Source of the DNA: Bathynomus jamesi
Taxonomy: Eukaryota > Arthropoda > Malacostraca > Isopoda > Cirolanidae
Direction of reading: 5' to 3'
Assembly (NCBI GenBank): GCA_023014485.1
Contig: JAJOZX010002586.1
Span: 360,501-424,500 of the forward strand
DNA: 64,000 nucleotides
In this document: positions 1 through 12,200 of the stretch, in pieces
Layout of the letters: each line of letters begins with the position of its first letter
Position numbering within the stretch: the first letter of the stretch is position 1
Notes under the pieces: model-generated
The model's database searches: none
Told to the model about the DNA's origin: nothing
What the model saw: the letters and a program-made list of their open reading frames with translations, nothing else
Translations under genes and position numbers: made by a program

Positions 1-30
1 ATGTAGAAGAATTACGGCATTTGGCAGAGT

Positions 31-107
31 GAGGTCCATGGTGTAATGGTTATCGCGTCTGACCGGCAATCGGAAGATCCCGGGTTCGATTCCCAGGTGG
101 TTACCTC
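31..107 (+). repeat. tRNA-like SINE head, copy 1
   Basis: An A-box-like GTGTAATGGTT and a B-box GGGTTCGATTCC are spaced as in a tRNA. GAGGT at the 5' end pairs with ACCTC at the 3' end, and a 5-bp anticodon-like stem is visible. The acceptor stem has two mismatches and the T-stem is imperfect, so this is a pol III promoter-bearing SINE head and not a functional tRNA gene. The closest resemblance by eye is to an arginine-type tRNA, but this is uncertain. Confidence 0.75.
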
Positions 108-299
108 ATTTTTTCATTTGTTCCGTTCTCTCTCTCTCGTCTTGCGCGGAATATCTCCTATACAAGCGTCGTTCTTTACGTTATTTATACTGCGTGTTCT
201 TTGCAGTTGAATGTATATAATGTTACGGCATGCGGGAGGTGCCCCCTTGGGGCATTGGTTTCTGCGAGTATGTAGAAGAATTACGGCATTTGGCAGAGT

Positions 300-376
300 G
301 AGGTCCATGGTGTAATGGTTATCGCGTCTGACCGGCAATCGGAAGATCCCGGGTTCGATTACCAGGTGGTTACCTC
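300..376 (+). repeat. tRNA-like SINE head, copy 2
   Basis: Same head as at 31-107, with one substitution in the T-stem (GATTACC for GATTCCC). Both lie at the same place in the 269-bp unit. Confidence 0.75.
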
Positions 377-1048
377 ATTTTTTTTTTGTTCCGTTCTCTC
401 TCTCTCGTCTTGCGCGGAATATCTCCTATACAAGCGTCGTTCTTTACGTTATTTATACTGCGTGTTCTTTGCAGTTGAATGTATATAATGTTACGGCATG
501 CGGGAGGTGCCCCCTTGGGGCATTGGTTTCTGCGAGTATGTAGAAGAATTACGGCATTTGGCAGAGTGAGGTCCATGGTATATATATATATATATTAGGG
601 TGGAGTGAAAAAGCTTCTTTTTTGGGGGCGAGGGGATTTGGTGATAAGTGCGGAAGTTGCGATTAGATACAAGAATAATACTTTAAAATTTTTTGCCTGA
701 TATTTATTCATCTTCAGGTCCCACAGTGAACTTGAAGTTTCACTCAAAACTAGTATAGGAGTGAAAATTCTGTTATTGTGGTTTCTGTTTTTCACGTTTA
801 TATAAATAATTTTATTTATTATTTGAGTATGTAAATACGAAATATACTCTAAAAATACAGCTCTTCGCTGATTGCAACAATTTTCTATTGCGATCACCCA
901 GAACTCATCGCGAGGAGGTAACTGCATATCGAGTTCTACCTTTTAACACCCACCCGCCCAACCATGTAGGAAATATATCTAATATATAAGAGAATAATTT
1001 ATTATATTACATATTCTCTTCTAAATATATCTTGTCAGATCCACTTGT

Positions 1049-3304
1049 TTATTTGTTTAATTTGTACTGTGACCTAGTTTCAAATTTTGGCATAAGTTTT
1101 CTAGACGGAATTGTTGATCTAATAAATCCGTCACGATTTATTTCACCACAAACAGCTACTGATGCCTCTGTTACCAGTTTCACCCCTCGTTCAACTGATT
1201 GTTTGTGGCAGGGATATTTTGTTACCTCAATATTTAATTCTCCTCCAGGGATCAAAATCCGAAGATAGTCGTTGGACAAGTGCTTAGTGAGTGGAGGCTC
1301 AAACCTTTCCGTGGAGCTCCAGTCTATCATGCCGATGTAGTCAGTTGCTTGAAAGTGCAACTTTGGTACCTTAAAGTGTCGAATACCGACAGATGCATCA
1401 GAAGTTTCCCTGGCTTTCATTATTCTTCTAATTGCTAGCTCGCGAATATGCTTTCGGTTGTCGGTAATCATGCTTGGAATCAAATTCTCAGAGTGTGCAA
1501 AGTGAGCATTCTTTTGGATGACAGGTTGAACAATTGTTTTCAAATCATTAGGCAAATAACGACACTTTTCAATCATAGAAAATAGATATTTTGCTCCAAA
1601 CGTACAATCTGAATTTATCTTGATAGAGAACCAACACGGAGCATATACTTTTGCGACGAAGGTAAACAATATGATGAGCTTTTTAGATGGTACTGCGGAA
1701 GCGACGTCCAGACGAAGGATTCGGTTTGCTGTGGTTAGCCATCTATAATAAGAAATTGGACCTGGGTTACGGTTAGCTAGACTGGACGTGACCTTCCCGC
1801 ATGAAACAGCGCTGCAAATATCTTTCAGATACTTTTGATCACTACTCAGGTCAACAACGTCGTTCAATTTTTCAGGTAAGATGATACTGATTGACTTAAA
1901 TTTGACAGGAGACATGGTTTCACAGTTAACTAGCTGTTTACCAATTGTACCTGTGAAAGATGTAGGACCTCGAGTACCGCCATCCAGATGATGCATCAGA
2001 TGTTTCAATGGTAGTTCATTCGTACGTAGTAAGCACACCATTCTCTGCAAGGGTTTTTAAAAATGTTCCTCAAGTTTCCGTATCACACCTCCTTTCTCGC
2101 CAGTGTCGATGATTGTTCCATCGCAACCCACAACGATAAGAGCATTGATATCAAAACCATTTCTTTGCAGAAAATTCATGATCGCCTCAGCCATATCCTT
2201 GGCTGATCCTGATGAAGGAGTCATATAGCCTATGTACTTGGAGCCAGGCTCTTGTATTAGAGTTGTGTTCTTCAGAAATAGTTTGACGGACAAATTTGTG
2301 AGCTTTCTTCACTTGTGCTATGGTTTGGTCCTTCCGACCATCGAAATAAATACCACTGAATAACTTTTCATGTAAGTATGACAGTGACTGAGATTCTTGC
2401 AGGTCTCTCCTGTGCTTACTTCGTTCACGTCGAATTTTACTTCGATCAATGACATGGGATTGTTCAGTATCTTTGATAATCCCGAGGTCTTCTAGTAATG
2501 CTGATGTTAATGCTACTGTTGCTCTATCAGATATTCTATGCCTATCACACTCTCGAGCAACAGTTGGGATGGGTGTTCGCATTTGTTTTGCTTTTGTTTT
2601 TCACTGTGAGTTTTTGCAGTTGATGTTTTTTCTTGAAGAACTGTTCAGAGTCACTTGATTCACCTGTGTTATCATCACAATCAGAACTGCTTTCAATCAC
2701 TTCAAATGATGATTTAATACTATCCTCAGATTTTTCCTGTGACTTCGTCTTTCTGTCCATTTCTGCACCAAGCCTTCTTTCTTTTTCTTTCAATTTCTTT
2801 GTTTTCACCACATCAACTCCTGCGATACACATTTTTCTCTGTTCGCTGATCTGTCAGAAATAGCCTTTCATCAACAGGAACTTTTCGGTCTTTAGCGCAA
2901 GCACACTTACAGGCAGTAATGCCAAACAGTTTAGAATTACCTTCATCTCTAAATTTTGTTACTTGTGCAGAGTAGCCCTTAATCATGTGCCTATTTTTAT
3001 ATCCTTTTAATAGCTTATTGTATTTCACTCGGAAATCTTTAACCTTATCAACTACACTTTTGTGAGCAATGGTGGGAATAGAAGCTTTTTGCCAGAGTGT
3101 TTCAACGGCAACTGCTACAGGCTCACAAATGTCTCTCAAAGATGGTTCCTTCCCACCTTCAGATGTCATTTCAGGTCGAAACCACGTGTAGTATCGCATT
3201 ACATCTCCTAGTGTTGGCAAAGTATTGCTTTTATATTCACTGATTGAATCTAAAACCACAGGACAAGCAATTTTTCCGCGGGTTTTAACCTTCTTTGTAT
3301 ACAT
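1049..3304 (-). pseudogene. Transposase-like protein of an arthropod-abundant family, frameshifted
   Basis: Five overlapping open segments read in order down the minus strand: 3304-2813, 2832-2545, 2582-2187, 2293-2057 and 2050-1049. Together they cover roughly 700 codons with frame changes at each junction, so this copy is dead. Recognisable blocks are a Cys-rich segment ACKCACAKDRKVP, then VVGCDGT, then MHHLDGGTRGP, then WLTTANRILRL, then YPCHKQSVERGVKLVTEAS near the C-terminus. I know this arrangement as an uncharacterised, highly multicopy arthropod protein family. The spaced Asp (CDG), the HLDG block and the late Glu (VER) are compatible with an RNase-H-fold DDE transposase, but I cannot name the superfamily. 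The flanking inverted ends support a DNA transposon. Confidence 0.6.
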
Positions 3305-3620
3305 TATACTTGGACAATGTCAAAAACTTTGCTAGAAAAAGACAAAGTTCAATAATGCACGGTCAGTTACAAAAGTGTGTGGCACATTACCTCATACAAC
3401 TACAGCTCAAATGACACTAACGAATGACTCGTGTCTACTATCTATAGACTGAGTTGGTAATCACTGCGGCCTGTTGCCAGATGTACGATAAGAAAATCAG
3501 TAAATCGTATAACATTGAGACCTCTTGCGGGACCTGAAAACATGCTTGAAATGCAGAAATATTTTATGTTATATGTTGGGTACAATAGGCAACTTTTAAA
3601 CATATCGCCGAAAAAATCAA

Positions 3621-3859
3621 AGAAAAATTTTGGTACTTTTGCATTATCCTCCCAACACTAATTTTTTTTTATAACGGCTAACGCCTGCGGCGGGCTGTTT
3701 TTACCGTAACCTAACTTAACCAAACCTAACCTAACCTAATACCAACACTAATTTTTTTTATAATGGAAGGAAAATAAAGTACCATAACCAAAACCAAACC
3801 AACATTATATAAAAAAATTAGTGTTGGGAGGATAATGCAAAAGAACCAAAATTTTTTTC
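3621..3859. repeat. Foldback (inverted repeat), arms about 50 bp
   Basis: The left arm (3621-3673) contains GCATTATCCTCCCAACACTA; the right arm (3806-3859) is its reverse complement with few changes. The loop of about 130 bases holds AACCTAACC-type sequence. It may be a small nested MITE or the subterminal part of the transposon on its left. Confidence 0.7.
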
Positions 3860-3893
3860 ACTCCACTCCACTCCACTATACTGTATATACATA

Positions 3894-4587
3894 ACGGATG
3901 GAAACTGGAATGGTGTGTATTGTTTACGAAATTTAAATAATTTTCAGAATTTTCACCCACATTTTATTGGTATAAATTATGGTACTGTAAATAGTAAACA
4001 TATCTGCGATAAATTAATGCGTCTATTGAATATTTGTATTACATTCCAAAAATGTGTAAAACTTTCTTCAGTTTGAAATGTTCCAGACATGTTTAATGAT
4101 TTGATATATCGGTATATGGTATTATGCATTGAAGAAATATTGTATTGAAAACTACATTTAAAATATCAACTTTCATCTCACGCGCGCACACACACACACA
4201 CACACACGTGCGCTTCTTCGCATAAGCGAGGTACCGACAGATTTTAAGTCCAAAGATTAATCAGACCTAATTTAACCTAATTGAACCTTAGTGCCACCGA
4301 ATCAAGGATAAGTGGTTCGGACGCAGTTGAGGGTTTGCAAGATGGTTTCTGTCAAGTTATTAAATAATAATGTAGCCTAACCGAATTAAACTAAACCTTA
4401 ATTAACCTAACCTAACCTAATCAGAACCACCATATCTTTTCTCCAACAGTAAAAATATTTCCAGATTTTTTTATATAACGTTTGTAATGTTCCGATGTAC
4501 CAAAAGTGTTACTTCACCAAAAAATAACCTACCCCACTGCATCTGTGAATTATCACATACTCATCCTCACTTATGCCTAGTTACCTA

Positions 4588-4637
<50 letters not shown>

Positions 4638-5296
4638 CACGCACACTTTTTCAACCACCCTTTCAAACGTGGGTTCCAGTGAAATATGAAATTATGCATA
4701 CATTTTCTTTTTTTTTAGTTTTACACGAACATATTTTTTTCATTTTTTTCTTTATACTATATTATGCGATTACTGTTGTTCGTTCTTGTTGTTTTATATC
4801 CATTCATTCAATGTTTTATACGTGCTCCAAAAATATCTTTAAAATATATGCACCGTGCATCTGCATTTAATTAAATCTTATAAACATTTCATTTGCATAC
4901 TATTACTCCTTTTCCACTGTTCTCTGCAACACCTTTGTTTTTTCTTTACGAATGGAAGAAAAAACAGGTTTCTAATTTCTCCCTATCCGATTTCAGACCA
5001 TCTTTTTTTGACATGTTTCCAAAGAATATACATTTCTCCCGATTTTTTGCTTCTATAAATATAGTTTTACAAACTCGTTTACGCAATATTTCCACGCATT
5101 AATGAAGTATGTAATTTCGAGTTTAGTGAGGAATAGAGACTGATAATTAAAATAAACATGTTTTTGCATTAGTCTGCGAAAAACATCTGTAAATACAGAT
5201 ATCATATACCTTAGTTGGTGCTACGATAGCGTGCGGTCTACAAAGATATTTACACTATAGCGTGCGGTGTACAACATAATTCCAAATTCAGTTACA
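3894..5296. other. No gene seen; AT-rich DNA with simple repeats
   Basis: I see no protein-coding or RNA feature here. The stretch contains (CA)n near 4186-4207, scattered short TTAACCTAACC strings, and a compound CA/TA microsatellite at 4590-4637. The open frames around 4487-5102 are low-complexity translations of T- and CA-rich DNA. Confidence 0.6.
4590..4637. repeat. Compound microsatellite (CA)n(TA)n
   Basis: About 13 CA units are followed directly by about 11 AT units. Confidence 0.95.
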
Positions 5297-5585
5297 TTAC
5301 AACAAAAAATTTAAAGGACAAATAAAACAAACAATTCATTCAATGGGATATAATGCTCGGTTAGGTTAAATGAATGCCGGTTAGGTCAATTGTATGCCTC
5401 TGACGATTGGTTAGGTTAAGTTGTGATATTTTCGTTAAAACTAACGAAAATATCACAACTTAACCTAACCAATTGTCAAGGGCATACAGTTGACCTAACC
5501 GGGCATTCCAATTAACCTAACCGGGCACTATATCCCATAGAATGAAATGTTTGTTTTTTGTCCTTTAAATTTTTTGTTTTAAGGA
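5297..5585. repeat. Foldback element, copy 1 of a family with one at 41.9 kb
   Basis: A long near-perfect palindrome centred at about 5,440. The core of the left arm reads GGTTAGGTTAAGTTGTGATA and that of the right arm is its complement; the loop is only a few bases (AAAACT). The outer arms (AAATTTAAAGGAC and its complement) extend pairing to about 140 bp per side. The same core occurs at 41,901-42,053. This is a MITE-like foldback without coding capacity. Confidence 0.85.
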
Positions 5586-6538
5586 CAACCATGCTATCTA
5601 CCATTTCTATGGTTAAGTCGTATCCATGTTTGTGTCATTGGAGGTTCCATTTTCCAGTTATTATAGACTTTATGATAATTAAATAGTGTTGTCTTGCATC
5701 TAACCCTCATCCCTAAATTTTATTAGATTATGCCTTCACATTGCATGTGACATGATGTGAACCCTTGTTTGTACTTCTTCATTCATTTACTTAATTCTTC
5801 CTCTAATGTACCCAATTCCTTAATATTTACTGTATACTCGTATAAGTATATATACTTAATTAATAGTTTCACTCACCCTTTGTACAATGGCTATAAACCT
5901 TTCATTACTGTATTGCTCTAATTCATCTCCTCTAAATTCTTCCAATAATGACTTGTACTGTACGTACGATTTAAATAACTATGGCGTATTGATTATGAAT
6001 TGACGTATGGCATAATTTGAATAACTATGACGTCATAAAGTAGCGTAATTCCCTTCACATTTTCCATACCTTGAATACCGATTATATCTTTAGTATTCAA
6101 TGTATGGTAAATTCTTTAACATAATAATAAAAACTTTACACTCTGTACGTCATTATTTATATGTTGTTCATTCATACATCCATATCTTATCTTGACCGTT
6201 ATCATTTATTAATTGTATTAATTATTCATTCGTCGACCTACCTATTGTCTACCTATTGTCAACCTATTGTTCGACTACCAATATGTGTACAATACTTTGT
6301 GCATTCGTACATGTCCCCTGATGATCATGATTACGTACATAGTTACGTACATGTAAATACGTCCACATGTATTCTTTTTTTTTACTTTTTCTTTTAATTA
6401 TTTTACTTCTCGCAAGATATTCGTTCATGCTGACGCAAGTGTTCGAATTCCGCTGACCAGGCAAAAACGAGAGCTTCTGAGGTGAAAATCTCCTCTTGCT
6501 TGCTTCTAATTTATAAAACATTATTATGTGTGTTATGT

Positions 6539-6572
<34 letters not shown>

Positions 6573-7091
6573 ATATATACATATACCGTCTGCGCCCATG
6601 TACTTTACGTTATACTCCTAACATCCTAATTGTCTATAAATATGAAGCACTGTAAAAAAAAAACCTATAGTTAACTGTTTAATTGTAATTAACTGTAATA
6701 CTTTAATATAATGTAATTGATGTACTTTAATGAAACTATAATTAACGATAATAATTTAATATAATGTAATTAATGTACTTTAATGAAACTGTAATTAACG
6801 ATAATAAATGAATGTGAATTAATTGGTAATTATAATCATAATTATAGTAAACCAAAATTACAATGTACTCAATGTACGACCCGACATTATGTCGCCATTA
6901 GGAATGTATACGCGGCGATATTGTTATTTTTTTATTATTATTTTTTTCGTTGGGATAAATTTTTTATGTGCTTTCTACTTTGCCAAATAATTGGTGACTT
7001 GTTCTTTTTAAAATTTCTTAATCATTTTTTTAGATTTAGCTTAATAATGAATCCTGATTAAAAGTTTGCAGTGTTCATGTTTTGTATACAT
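5586..7091. other. No gene seen; AT-rich DNA
   Basis: Only AT-rich sequence, including a (TA)n tract at about 6539-6580 and a diverged direct repeat of about 75 bp (AATTAACGATAATAA) between 6690 and 6810. No conserved coding signal was recognised. Confidence 0.55.
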
Positions 7092-7628
7092 TGTAGTAAT
7101 GCCCAGTTAAGAATATTAATTTTTGTTTAATTAAGATAATGTTTAATGTAAATCATTTACTAATAATTGTGAAATTACGAAAAAGTATGTTTGTTAGATT
7201 TAAATTGTTTAAAATGGGAAGAGTTGGCAATCCTGAACAGAGGCCGACAGAGCGGACTACCCCCAAAGAGAGTCAGTCCTTCGGTAGCGCGATAAGCGTA
7301 AGGTTGGGGCCATGTAACCTAAAGATCAAATTAATTGTTTGTGCCCTCTCCGACGTAAATTATTATAGTAAAATTTCCTACTCGCGTCCCCTCAAACTAC
7401 TTAAACCATTTTCGGAATTAAATAAAGTGTTAACAAGCGTTTAAATAGAGTGTTAATGAAACCCCCTTCCCCCTTCGTGTTGTAACGGCTTTCATAGTCT
7501 CGGCGTGGCTACCATGAAGTTAGACGGTACAGTGAAAACGAGTGTAGAGAAAGCAAGCGATAAATGTAATAGAGAACAGAAAGCAAGTAAATAAGGAAGA
7601 AAATAAATAAATAAAAGTAATCACGACA
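7092..7628 (+). repeat. 5' LTR of the LARD-like element
   Basis: Begins TGTAGTAATGCC and ends AATCACGACA. It differs from the 3' LTR by scattered substitutions and a few short indels. A late AATAAATAAATAAAA stretch could supply polyadenylation. Confidence 0.92.
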
Positions 7629-10600
7629 TTATTTGGTGGCTAGCGGTGGTCTTACATCATATTTTGTATGAGGCTTACCCACGTGTCTATTATTTCGATT
7701 AAAATTCTTCCGACCCGGTATAATAGCCAATAGCGTTAATGAAATTTTATTTCGATTATTAAAATATCTAAATGCAAAGTTTACCCCGTTTGCAGGCAAA
7801 TTTCGATTTTCATTCCTTAAAATTCATTGTAAATGTAAATTCAAAATGGCGCCCCATTACTTTCCAAATTATTCTGAGTCGCGTCGCTTCAAAAAAGTTC
7901 GCGCGTCAAAATTTTTGTTTGAGATGAGTCTAGAGACTCAAAACTTCTTTTAGTCGTTGCGGAGTCGGTTTTCCGTTGGAGTCAAAACATTTGAGTAACA
8001 TTAAATTTCAGAGTCGTTTGTTTCCAAATTCGTTAGCTTTCGTTCAGCCCGTCGGAGAGTATATTTCAAATCGTTCGTTGCTGCCGATGACTCATTCTTT
8101 TCACTTATTTCGTTCACTTTTTCTCCTGTCCTCAAACCTACCTACGTTTGTCTTTTTTGTGTTTAAACTTTTGGAATTAGTAAATTGTGATAATATATAA
8201 TAAGAATAACGATTAATAAAAAATTTTACTGAATTTGTACGTAAGTGAATTATGTTAGTTTAAATACAGTGTGATACACATTTTATACGGTCCTTTAAAA
8301 ATGTTTGAGCGAAAATTTGTACCGCATTTCTAGGTATATATACATATATAGTATTGTAAGACATTTCATGAACATGTAAAATTTTCTGGGATTCATTAGT
8401 AGATTTTTGATTATATTTCGATTGGTTGTATATAATGATTGTTTATATAGGTTTACGGGCTTTTTGCTTCGCTTCGCTTCGCGCTAAATAGGATTAAGTT
8501 ACATTTTAAGGGACAGTCGAAAAATAATCTTAAACATATAATTGTCAGATTATAGGCTGGCCGTATAGGATTGTGTTAGACTTCAAAATAAGCTAAATTC
8601 GTTTAACTGAAATAGAGAAATTGTGTTGTGAAATTTTCTATAATTTTTTTTGGATTTTTTTATATACTCATTAATTATACACTTACATATTAACTTATAC
8701 GTATATATTAGTTATATATATAATTTATATATTTATACACTCGTAAAATTTGGTAGGTAGGCTGATTATCTATTTTTTTCTCTCGTTCCTTTCGTTCATT
8801 TTCACGACAATTCCGACTGATATTTTGTAAAATGGCTATTGTATTGTACTAAAGAAAGATTTCTTGTAGGCCTATCGTTAAATATTGTTGATATTGACCG
8901 TCACTACGGTATATGTCTGAGTATTAAATTCTTAGTTATTTAACAAAATTTTAATTGGTTTAACATAAATAATCATAGGATTTTTTTTAATAAGCACAAA
9001 TGTTATGCATTAAATTCTAAATTGTTCTTTCACGCGTAACATTGAATTTATTAATTATAGGTCTAAAAGTGCGGCGGTACACATTTTAAAATTTGGATAT
9101 TATTATAATTTTTTTTGAATTACAAAAATTTGTGTAGAAAATTCTTTTCATATTGTTTCTTTGTTTTATAGATTCATTTAATTTTATTTTTATAGGTAGG
9201 CCGATTTTTATTTTTTCTTCCAGTTCAATGAAAATGGTTAAATTTTTATTTGGAATTTAGATTGTATTCTAAAAAGGATGTTTTGATTTGATATTTTAAT
9301 TTGGGTATTAGAAATGAAAAATGTCCTTTTTTTTAGTTCGAGCGTTTGCATAGAAAAAATTACAAAATTATGTCAGGATATAATGCAGTTTCATTCGGTT
9401 AGGGATATTTGTATAGAGGTTCGCTTACAAACAAAGCGACCGCTCTCAATTATGCAATGTTTTGTTTTTGTTTACAGTAGGTTGCGTGTATTTTGAGTGC
9501 ATATTATCTATTCTTATTTAGTATAACGATGCAAATTTGTAGTTTCACTTGGAAACGATAAATTACTGGGATTTTTGTGATTTGCAAACCATACTGGGGT
9601 TTCTGTTGAAGGAGAGAGTTGTTCTCAGATGTAATTTGCGAATTGCGAGTTCAATTCATATGAAATTTACGTTTCAAGTTGAATTACTGTATTAAATAAT
9701 TTTCGGTAGTAATTTTAATTTTTTTAAACTTTTTAATAACTGTTTTGGAAAATTGTTATTGTTTAAACCTTCAGTCGGGTACTAATGCATTTAAAACATT
9801 GGCTCGAGTGTTCCCTCGGAAATGGAGCCTTCTAGATAGCCAGTAACGTTTTTGTGGCGTCTTTGTGTGCTCCCCTCAAAGGGCAAGAGGGTTCATGATT
9901 GTCAGAGAAGTGATGACATGAAGTTTCTGGGGTTCATTTTGTCTTTTGTATTTAAAAGTATTGATGTGATTTCTGACGGTAGTTTGAACAATAATATTTC
10001 TTAAATTATACTAACAGTTACTATGTATGGGCGCTTTTATATTTATACTGTACAATTTTGTTTCGTACGTTTTATGACCTTTTTTTATCTTCTCCGATGT
10101 AACTGCCATAAGTGACCTTATTGGTAGCTAGATGTGATTAAATTTTTGCGAAATTTTAGATTTGTCATTTTTTTTTTCCTGTGAATTTGGCCAGAGCAAA
10201 TGTGTAGTTATTGTTTCGAAGTGAACTGTCGAGAAAATTCGGTAAATTAAATATTAAATAAATGATAAGCAGTACAGAAACACGTTTCGAATAAACTTTT
10301 TTTTCAAAATTTCAAAAGGCTCGGTTTGGAGGCAACCAAGTTGAATCCGAGTTCCATCCATTGAGTTTAGTCGACCGGATAGGTGATCGATCACCAATGA
10401 TGAGAGAGAAGAGAAACCAACTGCGCAGGGACTTGGCGCAGGATGGTTTCGGAAGAGAAGAGATAGAAGAGAGGAACCGAATGCGCAGGGACTTGGCGCA
10501 GGACAGTTTCGGAAGAGAGAAGAGAAATTTACGTGTGCAGGGTCTTGGCACACGAAAGTTTCGATCGAAGATGGTCTACTGGTATTTTTCGGGCAGTAGC

Positions 10601-11663
10601 TGGTCACGCTGCTCGAATGCTTCGCTAAATATGTGTCGTAGCACGCGGTAGGCAAGCCACGAGAGCTTGAACGGGTGTCTAAGACTGTACTGTCCATACA
10701 GACATACAGTAGGTTCGTTGGGAAACGGCCTACGGCGGAGTGATCGTTTGATTGTTGCCAGTAGAAGAGTCTTTCAGCTGGACGTAGGAAGAGCAGCGTT
10801 CACCGACAAAAGTGGAGATGAGACAAGGCGAGTTTCTTCATCGACTTCTAGAATTGCAAATTCCGTCCAATTCCAGCGCGTGGTCCCGCTTTCAGTATAT
10901 CTCCCCCCCTGATCCTTTTAGAATTGGACGTCTCTCTTGTTTTTTTTTTCGCCATTTGGAGAGAGAGCGGAACCATTATAGCGTGCTGCCCTGTTGCATG
11001 TTGATTGATGCAATCCCTTGCATTCTAGCGAAGTGAGCAGGAGAGCTGCGATTGAAAATTGAAGTCCGTTGTCAGCGTGCGGATTGTGATCTAAACAACG
11101 TCCAGCAAATTAATGTACTGATTATTATGTAATGAAATTATAAGTGAAAGGGTGCGATTATTGCCCATATTTGTTGTTTTTCGTGAAATAGTATGTGCGC
11201 TCTTGGTCAGTATTTTATGTAAACTTTTTCTTATTTTTTTCTGTTGCCCTGATAGTAACTGTATAACTATACAAATAATTGTTTCAAATGTAAAGCGATC
11301 TTTGATGAGAAATCGCTGGAATAGATTGTGAACTTGAGATTTGTGCAGCCACTGTAAGAAAATTTTCCGTTATTTTTTTTTGGCATGTGTAGATTAGTTA
11401 CAGGTTGTAATTTAATTATTAGTGTGAAATGTTATTTTATGCAAATGTGAAAATTATAAAGTTTTCGATTTTTATAATATGATACAAAATATATGTGGGA
11501 ATTTGTCATTCTAATTATTTCTTGTCTATCAACTTTGAATTTGTTAAAGAAAAAAAAAAAAAAATTGCAAAATATATAATTTGTTGAATAAATTATTAAA
11601 TTTGTTAAACGATATTAATAAGTTTTCCTAATGAAAAACTTATTTTCAAGGGGGTGATGCGAG
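7629..11663 (+). other. Non-coding interior of the LARD-like element
   Basis: No retroviral motif was found in any frame. The primer-binding site candidate TGGTGGCTAGCGGTGG lies just inside (about 7632-7647). A short open frame at 7976-8200 and an antisense one at 10254-10697 have no recognisable domain; the latter reads through the tandem repeat at 10.4 kb. Confidence 0.7.
10390..10560. repeat. Three tandem, diverged units of about 60 bp
   Basis: Units share GCGCAGGGACTTGGCGCAGG and GTTTCGGAAGAGA-type blocks; the third unit is more diverged (GTGTGCAGGGTCTTGGCACACG). This repeat creates accidental open frames on both strands. Confidence 0.8.
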
Positions 11664-12196
11664 TGTAGTAATGCCTAGTTAAGAATATTAATTTTTGTTT
11701 AATTAAGATAATGTTTAATAAATCATTTACTAATAATTGTGAAATTACGAAAAGTATGTTTGTTAGATTTAAATTGTTTAAAATGGGAAGAGTTGGCAAT
11801 CCTGAACAGAGGCCCACAGAGCGGACTACCCCCAAAGAGAGTCAGTCTTCGGTAGCGCGATAAGCGTAAAGTTGGGGCCATGTAACCTTAAAATTAAATT
11901 AATTGTTTGTGCCCCTCTCCGACGTAAAATATTATAGTAAAATTTCCTACTCGCATCCCCTCAAACTACTTAAACCATTTTCGGAATTAAATAAAGTGTT
12001 AACAAGCGTTTAAAAGAGTGTTAATGAACCCCCTTCCCCCTTTGTGTTGTAACGGCTTTCATAGTCTCGGCGTGGCTACCATGAAGTTAGACGGTACAGT
12101 GAAAACGAGTGTAGAGAAAGCAAGCGATAAATGTAATAGAGAACAGAAAACAAAGTAAATAAGGAAGAAAATAAATAAATAAAAGTAATCACGACA
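11664..12196 (+). repeat. 3' LTR of the LARD-like element
   Basis: Direct repeat of 7092-7628. It is preceded by the purine tract AAGGGGGTGATGCGAG and followed by the target duplication ACAT. Confidence 0.92.
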
Positions 12197-12200
12197 ACAT

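Larger units (their letters stand above)
1..577 (+). repeat. Tandem array of 269-bp units, each containing a tRNA-derived SINE head
   Basis: The unit starts at ATGTAGAAGAATTACGG and recurs at 1, 270 and 538; the third copy stops after about 40 bases and runs into a (TA)n tract. The two full units are nearly identical. Each contains a tRNA-like head, a pyrimidine-rich stretch and the segment ACAAGCGTCGTTCTTTAC, which is also the tail of the SINE copies at 18 kb. So the array appears to be a SINE plus flanking DNA that was amplified in tandem. The window edge hides how far it extends to the left. Confidence 0.85.
596..3893 (-). mobile_element. Decayed DNA transposon carrying a multicopy arthropod transposase-like gene
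   Basis: The left edge reads TTAGGGTGGAGTGAAAAA. The right edge, inverted, reads TAGTGGAGTGGAGTGAAAAA, so the ends are similar inverted repeats of about 15 bases, with GGAGT expanded on the right. Between them lies one minus-strand coding remnant (1,049-3,304). No clear target duplication is visible because both flanks are TA-rich. The exact ends are inferred. Confidence 0.5.
7092..12196 (+). mobile_element. LTR retrotransposon lacking gag-pol (LARD-like)
   Basis: Two direct repeats of about 535 bp, 7092-7628 and 11664-12196, start TGTAGTAATGCC and end ATCACGACA, i.e. TG...CA. The 4-bp sequence ACAT lies directly outside both ends (7088-7091 and 12197-12200), a target duplication. A purine tract AAGGGGGTGATGCGAG precedes the right LTR and a TGGTGGCTAGCGGTGG segment follows the left one, where a primer-binding site is expected. 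The 4.0-kb interior contains no gag, protease, RT or integrase motif. It is therefore non-autonomous. LTR style and 4-bp duplication suggest Ty3/Gypsy parentage. Confidence 0.9.

Noticed and set aside
31..107. Functional tRNA gene
   Set aside because: Acceptor and T stems have mismatches, and the same sequence is embedded in a repeated 269-bp unit and elsewhere with a SINE tail.
3715..3742. Telomeric (AACCT)n array
   Set aside because: Only two or three units, interrupted, and the same motif is part of dispersed foldback elements.
4487..5102. Overlapping Phe/Leu- and His/Thr-rich open frames resembling membrane proteins
   Set aside because: Products of T-rich and CA/TA-repeat DNA; no start context or conserved residue.
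10254..10697. 147-codon minus-strand protein in the LARD interior
   Set aside because: It reads through a 60-bp tandem repeat that is open on both strands; composition is low complexity and no motif is visible.
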